Below are positions 17,738 to 25,839 of a stretch of 52,829 nt of DNA, piece by piece. How positions within the stretch are numbered: the stretch's first letter is position 1; each line of letters opens with the position of its first letter. Below the pieces are notes generated by a model. It did not search any database. It saw only the letters and a list, made by a program, of their open reading frames with translations, and was not told where the DNA came from. Source of the DNA: an uncultured bacterium (lineage in GTDB: Bacteria > Verrucomicrobiota > Verrucomicrobiia > Opitutales > Intestinicryptomonadaceae); NCBI GenBank assembly GCA_905214995.1, contig CAJMOT010000003.1, positions 1 through 52,829 on the forward strand, written 5' to 3'. Made by a program: the position numbers and the translations under genes.

Positions 17738-19018
17738 CTATCGCTTTTTGCGCTGCGGCATTTTGGGCATGAACGGGTTTTGCGAAGAACTTTTATTCGA
17801 TGCGACTTCCCCGCCCGTGACGACCTTCATTCCCTCCTTTATATCCGGAGACTCCACCTCCGAATACGCGCCGTCGTTGACGCCTATGGAAACCGCTATC
17901 GGCCTTACCTTGTTGTCGGGCGCCTCAACCCAAACGAACCTCTTTCCCTCGGGCGCCTCGGAGGGGCAGCCGTCGGCCAACATGGAGTCCGCCGGCTTCC
18001 AGCGCAGGGCGGCGTTCGGAACCGCGAGCACCCCTTTGCTGCGCTTTACGATAAAGCTCAAATTGGCGGTGAGGTACGGGAGCAGCCTCCCGTTGGAGTT
18101 GTCCGTCGAAACCTCAACTATGTAGGTGACGACATTCTGCGACATCGTGGCGTTCAATCGGATTTTGTTGACCTTGCCGAAAAACTTTTCGCCCGGGAAT
18201 GCGTCCACCGTGAACTCGACGTCCTGCCCCGCGAAAATGCTGCCGATGTCGGCCTCGTTGACGGACGCCCAGACCTCCATCTTTTTGAGATCTTTGGCTA
18301 TCAGGAAGAGGGAGCTTGCGTTCATGCTCGAAACGACCGTCTGCCCAACGCTGACTATGCGGTCTATCACCACCCCGTCCACGGGCGCCTTGATTACGCA
18401 ATACGAAAGGTTGCGGCGCTCGAGCTTCACGTCGGCCTCGCACGACATCACTTCGGCGTCGGCGGAAAGAATCTGCGCCTGCGCTACGCCGATTTCGGCG
18501 GTGGCCTGCTCCCACGCTGACAGGTAGGAGTCGTAAGAGGCCTGCGACAGCGCCTCCGAAACCCCGAGAGCCTTGGCGCGCTTCCAGTTGCGCTCCGCCT
18601 GGCGCAAATTGGCCTCCGCCACGTTTAAGTTTGCGCGCGCCTGCTTCTGCGACGCCTTCGCCCGCTCGAGGTTGGCCTCCGCCTGCAAGAGGTTTGACTT
18701 CTGAATTTCGTCGTCGATGAGCGCGATGACCGTACCCTCCGAAATTTCGGAGCCGTAGTCGACCTCTTTGCCCTTGTTGTCCTTGCCGAACGACACGATT
18801 TCGCCCGACACGCGCGCGCCGACATTCACCAAATCCTCCGGCTCCACGGTTCCCGTGGCGTCGATGGTCAGCAGCATGTCGCGCCTCTCGACTTCCGCCG
18901 TCCTGTATTCGACCGGAAGTTCGCCCTCCCGCAGGAAAAAGTAATATGCCGCAAATGCGGCAACCGCCAACGCGACCGCCCACGCCGCGGCGCGCCTGTG
19001 CTTTTTCAGAATTTTCAA
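17738..19018 (-). CDS. MacA-like periplasmic adaptor (HlyD/RND-MFP family)
   Basis: 426 aa from a TTG start at 19018. An AAGGAGG Shine-Dalgarno lies 7 nt before that TTG, which decides it over the ATG at 19087, whose extra 23 residues are not protein-like. One N-terminal membrane anchor (about residues 10-28) is followed by a lipoyl/barrel half (VNVGARVSGEIVSFG), an alpha-helical hairpin rich in Ala, Glu and Gln (about 90-185), the return lipoyl strand (IKAPVDGVVIDRIVSVGQTV) and beta-barrel/membrane-proximal domains. It bridges the ABC permease and the outer-membrane duct. Confidence 0.9.
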   Translation of the reverse strand: MKILKKHRRAAAWAVALAVAAFAAYYFFLREGELPVEYRTAEVERRDMLLTIDATGTVEPEDLVNVGARVSGEIVSFGKDNKGKEVDYGSEISEGTVIALIDDEIQKSNLLQAEANLERAKASQKQARANLNVAEANLRQAERNWKRAKALGVSEALSQASYDSYLSAWEQATAEIGVAQAQILSADAEVMSCEADVKLERRNLSYCVIKAPVDGVVIDRIVSVGQTVVSSMNASSLFLIAKDLKKMEVWASVNEADIGSIFAGQDVEFTVDAFPGEKFFGKVNKIRLNATMSQNVVTYIVEVSTDNSNGRLLPYLTANLSFIVKRSKGVLAVPNAALRWKPADSMLADGCPSEAPEGKRFVWVEAPDNKVRPIAVSIGVNDGAYSEVESPDIKEGMKVVTGGEVASNKSSSQNPFMPKMPQRKKR

Positions 19019-19025
19019 AATGCGC

Positions 19026-19032
19026 CCTCCTT
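19026..19032 (-). promoter_or_regulatory. Strong Shine-Dalgarno for a TTG start
   Basis: The minus strand reads AAGGAGG, 7 nt before the TTG at 19018. It is one of the few strong ribosome sites in the window, where most starts rely on overlap coupling. It fixes the non-ATG start of the macA-like gene. Confidence 0.85.
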
Positions 19033-19093
19033 GATATGCATACCGTATAGATTTATCATAAATGCCTCCGCTTCGGAAAAGTTTCAAAAAAAA

Positions 19094-19990
19094 TCACCGC
19101 TTTCGCGCGGCGTCCTGCGCGACCGCCCTCGAACCGTCGTGCGCGTCGCCGCCCATCTGCGAATACTCGCCGCGGTACGCGCCCGGGGTGGAGTCGAACG
19201 CCTCCTTGAACTTTCGGCAGAAGTACGGCAGGTCGGAAAACCCGCAAATTTCGGAAATCTCGCCCGTGGAAAACGACGAGGTCGCCAAAAGCCACTTGGC
19301 GTAGCGCAGGCGCGCGCCGTTTATGTATTCGGTCGGCGTGCAGTTGAGATATTTGCGCATGGCGCGGTTTATGTACGACATGTCCTTGCCGCATATCTCG
19401 CGGAATTTTTCGAGGCCGAGGGCGAGATTTTCGGGATTGCGTATGCGCTGGCAGGCGTCCGAGAGCCAGTCGGGCATGTTGCCGGGCAGCGCCGAAGCGA
19501 ACACGCTCTTTATCTGCCAGTACAGGTTTATCAGAAAGCGGTAGACCGCCATGAGGGAGTCGTTCTGCCAGACGAGCTCCGAGGCCGCGCGGTCGAGATA
19601 GGCGGTCTCAAACGATGACAGCTTCATCGACATGCCGCCGAACTTCCCGCGGAAAAATTCGTCCTCCTCTGAAAGGCAGTCGCGGACGAAACGCGCAAAC
19701 ACTCCCCCGGGAATGGCGACGTAGGAAAAGTCTATTGTCGAATTGCGCGCGGGCTCAATGACGTGGACTTCGTTGGGGCGCGATATGAAGAGCAGGTGGC
19801 GGCTGAAATACCTTTCCTTTCCGCCCGAAATGAGCATTCCTTCGCCCGAGCGTATCCAGAGAACCTCCACAAAATCGTGGCGGTGCAGCCCCACGCAGCG
19901 CGACTTGTCCGTCTTGCCGTGCACCACCCTGAAATATTTGTTGCCCTTTAAATGGGATTCCTCGCTGAACTCGGTCACTGCGTTCTCCAT
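19094..19990 (-). CDS. AraC family transcriptional regulator
   Basis: 298 aa. The N-terminal cupin-like sensor half contains HRHDFVEVLWIRSGEG near residue 36, as in AraC proteins that bind small ligands such as sugars. The C-terminal double HTH includes ICGKDMSYINRAMRKYLNCTPTEYI and ISEICGFSDLPYFCRKFKEAF, then TPGAYR. It lies 75 bp upstream of the macA-like start on the same strand. It may share its transcript or control the pump; its ligand is unknown. Confidence 0.88.
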   Translation of the reverse strand: MENAVTEFSEESHLKGNKYFRVVHGKTDKSRCVGLHRHDFVEVLWIRSGEGMLISGGKERYFSRHLLFISRPNEVHVIEPARNSTIDFSYVAIPGGVFARFVRDCLSEEDEFFRGKFGGMSMKLSSFETAYLDRAASELVWQNDSLMAVYRFLINLYWQIKSVFASALPGNMPDWLSDACQRIRNPENLALGLEKFREICGKDMSYINRAMRKYLNCTPTEYINGARLRYAKWLLATSSFSTGEISEICGFSDLPYFCRKFKEAFDSTPGAYRGEYSQMGGDAHDGSRAVAQDAARKR

Positions 19991-20477
19991 AAGCCCATCA
20001 TGCCAATAAAGTCAAAATAGGGCAAAAACGGCGGCGGCGGCAACCAAATTCATGCGTTTTTGCGAAATATGCGCGAATATTTTCGGAAAATCCGGAACGC
20101 GGGGGCGGAAAGGCTGTCGGTTAAAGCGCGGCGCGGAGGCTCAAACCTCCAAATCCGGCGAATGCGAAGCCGCGCGGGCGCGCCGCGGAATTTTTGTCAA
20201 TAGGCAACATATCGGCAATATATGTGGGGAGCGCCGCTGATTTTTGGCGCTCCCTTTTTTGCTCGGCGCGCGGGCGGGATTTTGAAAGGCCCCGACGCGC
20301 TCCGGCGCAGGGAACATCCCGCAAAAGTTCCGCGCAATCTGCAACGCCTGCGGAATTGCCGCAAGAAACGCCTCCGCAAAAATTCCCGCGGAGGAAAAAC
20401 GGCACGGGCGACGCCCCAAGAGACGGGCGGCTTCATCCGAAGCCAGGCGCGCTTGCAAATCCCGCAATACGTTATCG
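19991..20477. other. Gene-free region with RNA-like hairpins
   Basis: 487 bp between the AraC start and the phoU end. No convincing ORF. On the plus strand a series of short inverted repeats (GGAGG/CCTCC at 20135-20150, a GC-rich hairpin near 20170-20190 followed by ATTTTTG, ACATAT/ATATGT at about 20206-20225) leads into a textbook intrinsic terminator at 20227-20260. No plus-strand gene precedes it. From 20261 to 20477 I see nothing. Confidence 0.5.
20227..20260 (+). terminator. Intrinsic terminator with no gene upstream
   Basis: GGGAGCGCC (20227-20235), a 10-nt loop, GGCGCTCCC (20246-20254), then six T. The stem is a perfect 9 bp. It works on the plus strand only: the minus-strand reading has no T-run. 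The nearest genes are all on the minus strand, so it suits the 3' end of an unannotated plus-strand RNA. Confidence 0.8.
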
Positions 20478-21185
20478 TTATGCTTCGCCCCCATCCAATT
20501 CGGGGGACATCTTTATGATTTTCGCCGCTTCGTCGAGGTTGTGGCGGACAATCAGGCTGCGTTTCATGTATATCACGTCCTCGGCTATGTTGGTGCACAA
20601 GTCCGCGATGCGCTCGAGGGATTTTGAGACCAGAAGATAGTTTATGTACACCATCGCCGCCTCCGGATTTTCCGCTATGCCGGAGGCGACGTTGCCGTAG
20701 CACCTGCGGTTTTCCTCGTCGACGATGGAGTCGTCCGAGCACACGCCGACCGCGAGGTGCTCGTCGCCGTTCAAAAAGGCGTCTATGCTGCTTTTCAGCA
20801 TGTATACCGTGCGCGATGTCATCTTGTCGATGTCGAACGGGATAGGGGCCTTTCCGCCGCGCAGAAGAAACGGGACGCGGCGGGCGATGTTCGCGGACAT
20901 GTCGCCGATGTGCTCGAGTTCGTTGTTGATTTTAAGCACCGTTATGACAAACCGCAAGTCGCTGGCGACGGGCTGGTGGAGGGCGAGAATTTTCAGGCAT
21001 TCCTCCTCCGTCTCGACCTCCATTTCGTCGATTTTCCTGTCGCTGTAAACGACGTCCTCGGCGAGCGGTGCGGAGAGCTCGCGCAGGGCCCTGACGCTCT
21101 TGCGGACGTTCTCCTCGACGGCGGCGGCCACGCGCAGTATCTGCGCCTTGAGCTTGTCCAAATCCTTTACGAGATGCGCGTTCAT
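20478..21185 (-). CDS. phoU: Phosphate signalling regulator PhoU
   Basis: 235 aa, two three-helix PhoU repeats. The repeats show the metal-binding E-x3-D type patterns: INNELEHIGDMSANIARR in the first and SKSLERIADLCTNIAEDVIY in the second. PhoU links the Pst transporter to PhoR and keeps the Pho response off when phosphate is plentiful. It follows pstB by 1 nt and is the last gene of the pst operon. Confidence 0.95.
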   Translation of the reverse strand: MNAHLVKDLDKLKAQILRVAAAVEENVRKSVRALRELSAPLAEDVVYSDRKIDEMEVETEEECLKILALHQPVASDLRFVITVLKINNELEHIGDMSANIARRVPFLLRGGKAPIPFDIDKMTSRTVYMLKSSIDAFLNGDEHLAVGVCSDDSIVDEENRRCYGNVASGIAENPEAAMVYINYLLVSKSLERIADLCTNIAEDVIYMKRSLIVRHNLDEAAKIIKMSPELDGGEA

Positions 21186-21186
21186 A

Positions 21187-22029
21187 TCAGCCGAACCTCC
21201 CGGTTATGTAGTCGTTTGTCTGCTTCATTTGCGGATTGGTGAACATCTGCTTCGTCTGCCCGAACTCAACGAGGCGCCCCTCGTAGAAGAAGGCCGTGTA
21301 GTCGGAGACGCGCGCGGCCTGCTGCATGTTGTGGGTGACGATGGCTATCGTGTACTCGCCCGAAAGCTCGTCAATCAAATCCTCTATGCGCGAGGTCGAC
21401 TTCGGGTCGAGGGCGCTGCACGGCTCGTCCATAAGCAGCACTTCGGGGCGCATTGCCAAAGCGCGCGCGATGCACAGCCTCTGCTGCTGGCCGCCCGACA
21501 TTCCGAGCGCGTTGTTCGAGAGCCTGTCCTTAACCTCGTCCCAGAGCGCCGCGCGGCGCAGGGAAGTCTCGACAATCTCGTCGAGCTCCGCCCTCCCGAC
21601 GCCGCCCGCGAGCCTCGGGCCGTAGGCGACGTTGTCGTATATGCTCTTCGGGAACGGGTTGGGACGCTGGAACACCATGCCAATCCTCCGGCGCAGCTCC
21701 ACGACGTCGAGGCGCGGGTGGTAGATGTCCACGCCGTCGAGCGCCAAAAGCCCGGAGGTGGTGCAGCCGTCCACGAGGTCGTTCATGCGGTTTATGCAGC
21801 GCAGAAAGGTGCTCTTTCCGCATCCGCTGGGCCCTATTATCGCCGTCACCTTCCCGCGCCTGAGCCCCATCGACACGCCCTTTACCGCGCGGAACTTTCC
21901 GTAGTCGTAATATATCGAAAAGTTCTCGGCGGCCACGGCGATGTCGCCCGCGTCTGGCGCGCCCTTCGCGGCCCCGCCGTTTTGTGTCTTCGTTTCGGTC
22001 ATTTTTCTTTTTTCGAGTGTGAGATTCAT
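21187..22029 (-). CDS. pstB: Phosphate ABC transporter ATP-binding protein PstB
   Basis: 280 aa. Walker A GPSGCGKSTFLRCINRMND, VFQRPNPFPKSIYDNVAYGPR (a PstB-specific stretch), signature MSGGQQQRLCIARAL, Walker B LLMDEPCSALDP and ATPase switch VTHNMQQAARVSD are present. An N-terminal extension of about 30 residues precedes the ABC fold; an inner ATG at 22002 is an alternative start. It energises the PstCA channel on the cytoplasmic face. Confidence 0.95.
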   Translation of the reverse strand: MNLTLEKRKMTETKTQNGGAAKGAPDAGDIAVAAENFSIYYDYGKFRAVKGVSMGLRRGKVTAIIGPSGCGKSTFLRCINRMNDLVDGCTTSGLLALDGVDIYHPRLDVVELRRRIGMVFQRPNPFPKSIYDNVAYGPRLAGGVGRAELDEIVETSLRRAALWDEVKDRLSNNALGMSGGQQQRLCIARALAMRPEVLLMDEPCSALDPKSTSRIEDLIDELSGEYTIAIVTHNMQQAARVSDYTAFFYEGRLVEFGQTKQMFTNPQMKQTNDYITGRFG

Positions 22030-22036
22030 CTGAAAA

Positions 22037-23740
22037 TTATCCCCTTAGCTTCTTCTGTAGCCTGTCGCGCAGCACGATGGCGACGGAGTTGAGGAGGAGC
22101 ACTATCGCGATGAGGGTCAGCGCCATTCCGTACTGGACGTGTTCGATTTTGTCAGCCATTTCGTGCTCGGAGCAGATGTTGTAGATGTTCCACGGCAGGG
22201 CGGGGGTGGCCTCGGTAAACACGTCGGCGAGCGCAATCGCCGCCCCCGTGCTCGTCGCCGCGGTAAAGATGATCGGCGCGGTCTCGCCGGCAGCCCTGCC
22301 CATCGAGATTATTATCCCCGTGAGCATTCCCGGGAGTGCCGCCGGAAGTATCACCGTGCATATCGCCCTCCACTTGCCCGCCCCGAGCCCGAGGGCGGCC
22401 TCGCGGTAGGAATTTGGAACCGTTTTGAGAGCCTCTTCGCAGGAGCGTATGATGGTTGGCAGTATCAGCAGCGCGAGGGTTATGGAGCCCGCCAGCACGC
22501 TTTTGCTCTCAGACACTTTCACGGTGTTTATGAGAAACGCCAGCCCGAACAGGCCGAACACTATCGACGGAACCCCCGCGAGGGTGCCCACGCACATTCT
22601 GAGGAAGTTGACGACCCTGCCGTTTTTGGCGTACTCGGAGAAGTATATCGCCGCGACGATTCCTAGGGGGGCGGCGAAAATCATGGTGCCGACCGTCAGA
22701 TAGAACGTGCCGAGAATCATCGGGAAAATTCCGCCGAATATGTTGGAGTCGTACGGGCTGTCAAAGAGGAATCCCCAGTAAAAAGCGTTCCGCGGCTGCA
22801 TCATCGCCGTGAAATTCTCCTCGGCGCACTTCGCCATTTCCGCGAGCGGAGTGCCCTTGAACCTCTCCGCCACGAGGACGCTTTCGGAAGTCTGCCTGCC
22901 GCTTGAATCCGCGGAGTTCACCCGAATCCGCAGCACGGACTCGCCGAGAACCTTGCGCGCCACGTCCATGCGCGTCTGCCCGAACTTCCTGCGCATCATC
23001 TTCGCGGCCTCCTTGTCGGCCTGCGTCATGGGGCCGAGAAGCTCCCACACGCCCTCCTTGAACGCCGCGTACGCCGCGTTGTCCTCCGAAACCTTTTCCG
23101 AGGCCGCCCCGAGATTTTCGAGAGCCGCCGCGGGGAGTTCGCGGCGCACCCTTCCCTTTTCGAGCACGCTCAATTTTCGGATTTTGGCGAAGTCCTCCAG
23201 AACCGCGCGCGCGCCGCTCTGCAACGCCTCTTTCTCGCCCGCGAGAAATTCGGCCATAGCCGGGCTGGACGAGCTCTTGGCGGCGTCCGAGACGAGCCCC
23301 GAGTAATTCGCGAAAATCCCCTCCCCGAACTTTTTTATGAGCGGCGCGGAGGCCGCCCCCTTGTTTTCGTCGAGAATTTTGACGAATTCCGCGCTCTTTT
23401 TGGCGGCTTCGGCGAAGGCGGCGCGGCGGGCGGCCGCTATCGCGCCGGAAATCTTTTTGAAATCGGCGGGAGACTCGTAGGCGCGCATCAGCGAATAGAG
23501 CTTTTCGCGCGCGGCGTCGGACTTTTCCGTCATGGCGGCGAGCTCCCGGGCGGACCCCCTGTCCAGGACTTCGCGCAGGAATTTGAAGTGCTCGACGGTG
23601 GCCTTGAACCACACCGCCCCCGACCCGTTTATTATGATGGGCGCCAAAAACGCGACGGCCGCCGCGCACATTATCGCCATTGACGACAGCGCGAGCGCGC
23701 TGAACGACTTGTCCAATATTTTTCTCGTAGACGTCTTCAT
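22037..23740 (-). CDS. pstA: Phosphate ABC transporter permease PstA, with large N-terminal insertion
   Basis: 567 aa, nearly twice the usual PstA (about 280-300). After a first membrane segment (about 17-40) come roughly 285 mostly charged, Ala/Lys/Glu-rich residues with no membrane segment. The normal permease core then runs from about residue 325 (FYWGFLFDSPYDSNIFGGIFP), including the EAA-type loop SYREAALGLGAGKWRAICTVILP and GRAAGETAPIIFTAA. From topology the insert should be periplasmic. The gene starts inside the pstC end (4-bp overlap). The core is surely PstA; the role of the insert is unknown. Confidence 0.92.
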   Translation of the reverse strand: MKTSTRKILDKSFSALALSSMAIMCAAAVAFLAPIIINGSGAVWFKATVEHFKFLREVLDRGSARELAAMTEKSDAAREKLYSLMRAYESPADFKKISGAIAAARRAAFAEAAKKSAEFVKILDENKGAASAPLIKKFGEGIFANYSGLVSDAAKSSSSPAMAEFLAGEKEALQSGARAVLEDFAKIRKLSVLEKGRVRRELPAAALENLGAASEKVSEDNAAYAAFKEGVWELLGPMTQADKEAAKMMRRKFGQTRMDVARKVLGESVLRIRVNSADSSGRQTSESVLVAERFKGTPLAEMAKCAEENFTAMMQPRNAFYWGFLFDSPYDSNIFGGIFPMILGTFYLTVGTMIFAAPLGIVAAIYFSEYAKNGRVVNFLRMCVGTLAGVPSIVFGLFGLAFLINTVKVSESKSVLAGSITLALLILPTIIRSCEEALKTVPNSYREAALGLGAGKWRAICTVILPAALPGMLTGIIISMGRAAGETAPIIFTAATSTGAAIALADVFTEATPALPWNIYNICSEHEMADKIEHVQYGMALTLIAIVLLLNSVAIVLRDRLQKKLRG

Positions 23741-24915
23741 TTTCCGCCCTTTTTGCGCGCGAACGCCCCGCGCGAAATTATCCGCTGGCTAAGCCAGTTG
23801 AGCGCCATGCCGGAGACGAGCAGGCAGAGGCTCATCGCGAACAGCACGTGGTACCTCGCCGAGCCCGTCGTCTGGTCGGCCTCGCCCATTTCGCCCGCTA
23901 TCGTCGCCGTGAGGGTTCTGACGGGCTCGAAGAAATTGTAGAAGGGCTCGGGGATTTTGAGAGAGTTGCCGGAGGCCATCCACACGACCATCGTTTCGCC
24001 TATGACGCGCATGAAGCCGAGTATGACGGCGACGGCTATTCCGCTTTTGGCGCACGGGAGAATGACTTTGAATATCGTCTCGAACCGCGTGGCGCCGAGC
24101 GCGAGCGAGCCCTCGCGCATGTCGCGCCCGACCGCCGAAAGGGCGTCCTGCGAAATGCTGACTATCGTTGGCAGCGCCATAATCGCCAGTATCACGGAAG
24201 CGTTGAAGGCGTTGGTGCCGCTCGAAATCTCGACTCCCGAAACCCTCCATGCGGCGTACGTCACCGCCGAACAGAGCGCGGCGCCCGCAAAAATCCTGAG
24301 CGCCACCGCCGCCGCCGGCGAGGGCTTTTTGAAAATTTTTGACGAGGCGAATTCCGCAAGCGGTATCGACGAAACCCCCGCTATCGGCAGGCCCGCCGCC
24401 AGTATCAGCGCGCTTATCATTATGCCGCCATGGTTTTGCAAAAGCGGCGCGAAAACGGCCATCGCGAAAAACCCGTACGCCACGGAAGGTATCGCGGCGA
24501 ACAGCTCTACTATCGGCCTGAAAATTCTCGAAATCCGCGCGTTCACGATTTCGCTCAGGCATATCGCCGCCGTTATCCCGAGCGGAACCGCGACCGCGCA
24601 GGAGCCCACGGTCACCATCAGCGTGCCGTAGAGGATTGCGAGCGCCCCGAAATGCGGATCCCCCTCGCGCGAGGGGGCCCAATTTGCGCTCGTGAAAAAT
24701 TCCCTGACGTTCCCGAAGCTCTCGAAGAACGGCAGGGACTCTTTGAATATAAAGAACAGAATGAACACGACCGCCGCCGTCGGGACGGCCGTCACGCACA
24801 GGAGAAACCCGCGCCCGAGCCTGCCCAGAAGCATTTTCGCGGCGCAGCTGTGCCTGTCCATTATCAGCGCGCCCTTTGCGCGCGCGCCCCCCGTGTCGGC
24901 GGTTGTCGCATTCAT
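23737..24915 (-). CDS. pstC: Phosphate ABC transporter permease PstC
   Basis: 392 aa with six or more membrane segments. SLPFFESFGNVREFFTSANW after the first segment is typical of PstC. The EAA loop is MREGSLALGATRFETIFKVILP, and GFMRVIGETMVVWMASGN follows. It is about 70 residues longer than E. coli PstC, with an extra hydrophobic stretch near residues 205-235. It starts 21 nt after pstS ends. Confidence 0.93.
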   Translation of the reverse strand: MNATTADTGGARAKGALIMDRHSCAAKMLLGRLGRGFLLCVTAVPTAAVVFILFFIFKESLPFFESFGNVREFFTSANWAPSREGDPHFGALAILYGTLMVTVGSCAVAVPLGITAAICLSEIVNARISRIFRPIVELFAAIPSVAYGFFAMAVFAPLLQNHGGIMISALILAAGLPIAGVSSIPLAEFASSKIFKKPSPAAAVALRIFAGAALCSAVTYAAWRVSGVEISSGTNAFNASVILAIMALPTIVSISQDALSAVGRDMREGSLALGATRFETIFKVILPCAKSGIAVAVILGFMRVIGETMVVWMASGNSLKIPEPFYNFFEPVRTLTATIAGEMGEADQTTGSARYHVLFAMSLCLLVSGMALNWLSQRIISRGAFARKKGGK

Positions 24916-24936
24916 AGTTTATTTATATGAGGTTCG

Positions 24937-25767
24937 CTATTCGGCGACCGGAACGTAGCCCAGATCCCTCACGATTTCCCTGCCCTCTTCGGAGAGGTGG
25001 AGCGTCACGAAGTCGTAAACGGGCGTGCCCATTTTCGGATACTTGTTCGTGAACATGAAAAGCGGCCTCGCTATCGGGTATTTGCCCGAGACTATGGTCT
25101 TGGGAGAGGGCAGGATCCCGTCCACGGAGAGCGTCTTTACGGAGTCGTCCGCAAAGCCGAGGCCGACGTAGGCGATGGCGTTTTTGGTGGACGCCACGCG
25201 GGTCTTCGCCTGCCCGTTGGATCCCACGTATTCGGCGCCCTTGACGACGGGATTCTTGCGCAGAACGAGCTCGTTGAAAGTCTCGTAGGTGCCGCTGTTG
25301 GTGTCGCGGGAGATCACCACGATTTCGGCGTCGTCGCCGCCGAGCTCCTTCCAGTTGCGGATTTTGCCGGTGTAGATGTCCGCCAGCTGCGCCATCGTGA
25401 GCGCCCCGACCTTGTTCGCGGGGTTCACCACGACCGCGAGGCCGTCGAACGCCACGACGTGCGCGACGGGCAGAATGCCCTTTTCCACGCAAGTCTTGAA
25501 TTCGGAATCCTTCATGAAGCGCGACATGTTGGCGATGCCGCACGCGCCGTTGATGAGGCTCTTTACGCCGTTGCCGCTGCCGGACTCGCTGATGGTGGCG
25601 CCTATTCCGGTCTTTTCCTTGTAGTAGTCGGCGAACGCCTTGGCGATCGGGCCCATGGTGGTCGAGCCGTCGATTACGATGTTCTTTTCGGCCATCGCGG
25701 GAGCGGAGGTGAAAGCCGCCGCCGCGAGGGCGATTAACGTCATTGTTGTGGCTATTGTCTTTTTCAT
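24937..25767 (-). CDS. pstS: Phosphate-binding protein PstS
   Basis: 276 aa with a Sec signal peptide (MKKTIATTMTLIALAAAAF, cleavage near APAMA/EK). The mature N-terminus IVIDGSTTMGPIAKAFADYY and SGSGNGVKSLINGACGIANMSR, plus ISRDTNSGTYETFNELVL, give the phosphate-contact Ser/Thr/Arg/Asp set of the PBP-like 2 fold. It captures phosphate in the periplasm for PstCAB. The last part (APSPKTI..TNKYPKMG) is the usual C-lobe. Confidence 0.94.
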   Translation of the reverse strand: MKKTIATTMTLIALAAAAFTSAPAMAEKNIVIDGSTTMGPIAKAFADYYKEKTGIGATISESGSGNGVKSLINGACGIANMSRFMKDSEFKTCVEKGILPVAHVVAFDGLAVVVNPANKVGALTMAQLADIYTGKIRNWKELGGDDAEIVVISRDTNSGTYETFNELVLRKNPVVKGAEYVGSNGQAKTRVASTKNAIAYVGLGFADDSVKTLSVDGILPSPKTIVSGKYPIARPLFMFTNKYPKMGTPVYDFVTLHLSEEGREIVRDLGYVPVAE

Positions 25768-25803
25768 GGTGGAAAAATTTTTCTGTCGTTTTTTGGAGAG
25801 AAA

Positions 25804-25829
25804 GGCCCCGCGCCGCCGGGCGCGGAGCC
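25804..25829 (-). terminator. Hairpin between porin and pstS: probable attenuating terminator
   Basis: GGCCCCGCGCC and GGCGCGGAGCC form an 11-bp stem with one G-U pair and a 4-nt loop. On the minus strand a T-rich stretch (TTTCTCT) follows; on the plus strand CGTTTTT follows. It sits 10 nt after the porin stop and before pstS. It could reduce read-through from porin to pstS and so set their ratio, or simply end the porin transcript. Confidence 0.65.
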
Positions 25830-25839
25830 CGTTTTTACA

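Noticed and set aside
20222..20742. Minus- and plus-strand readings across the gene-free part beside phoU
   Set aside because: They rely on non-ATG starts, have shadow-like composition and cross a terminator hairpin; no family resemblance.
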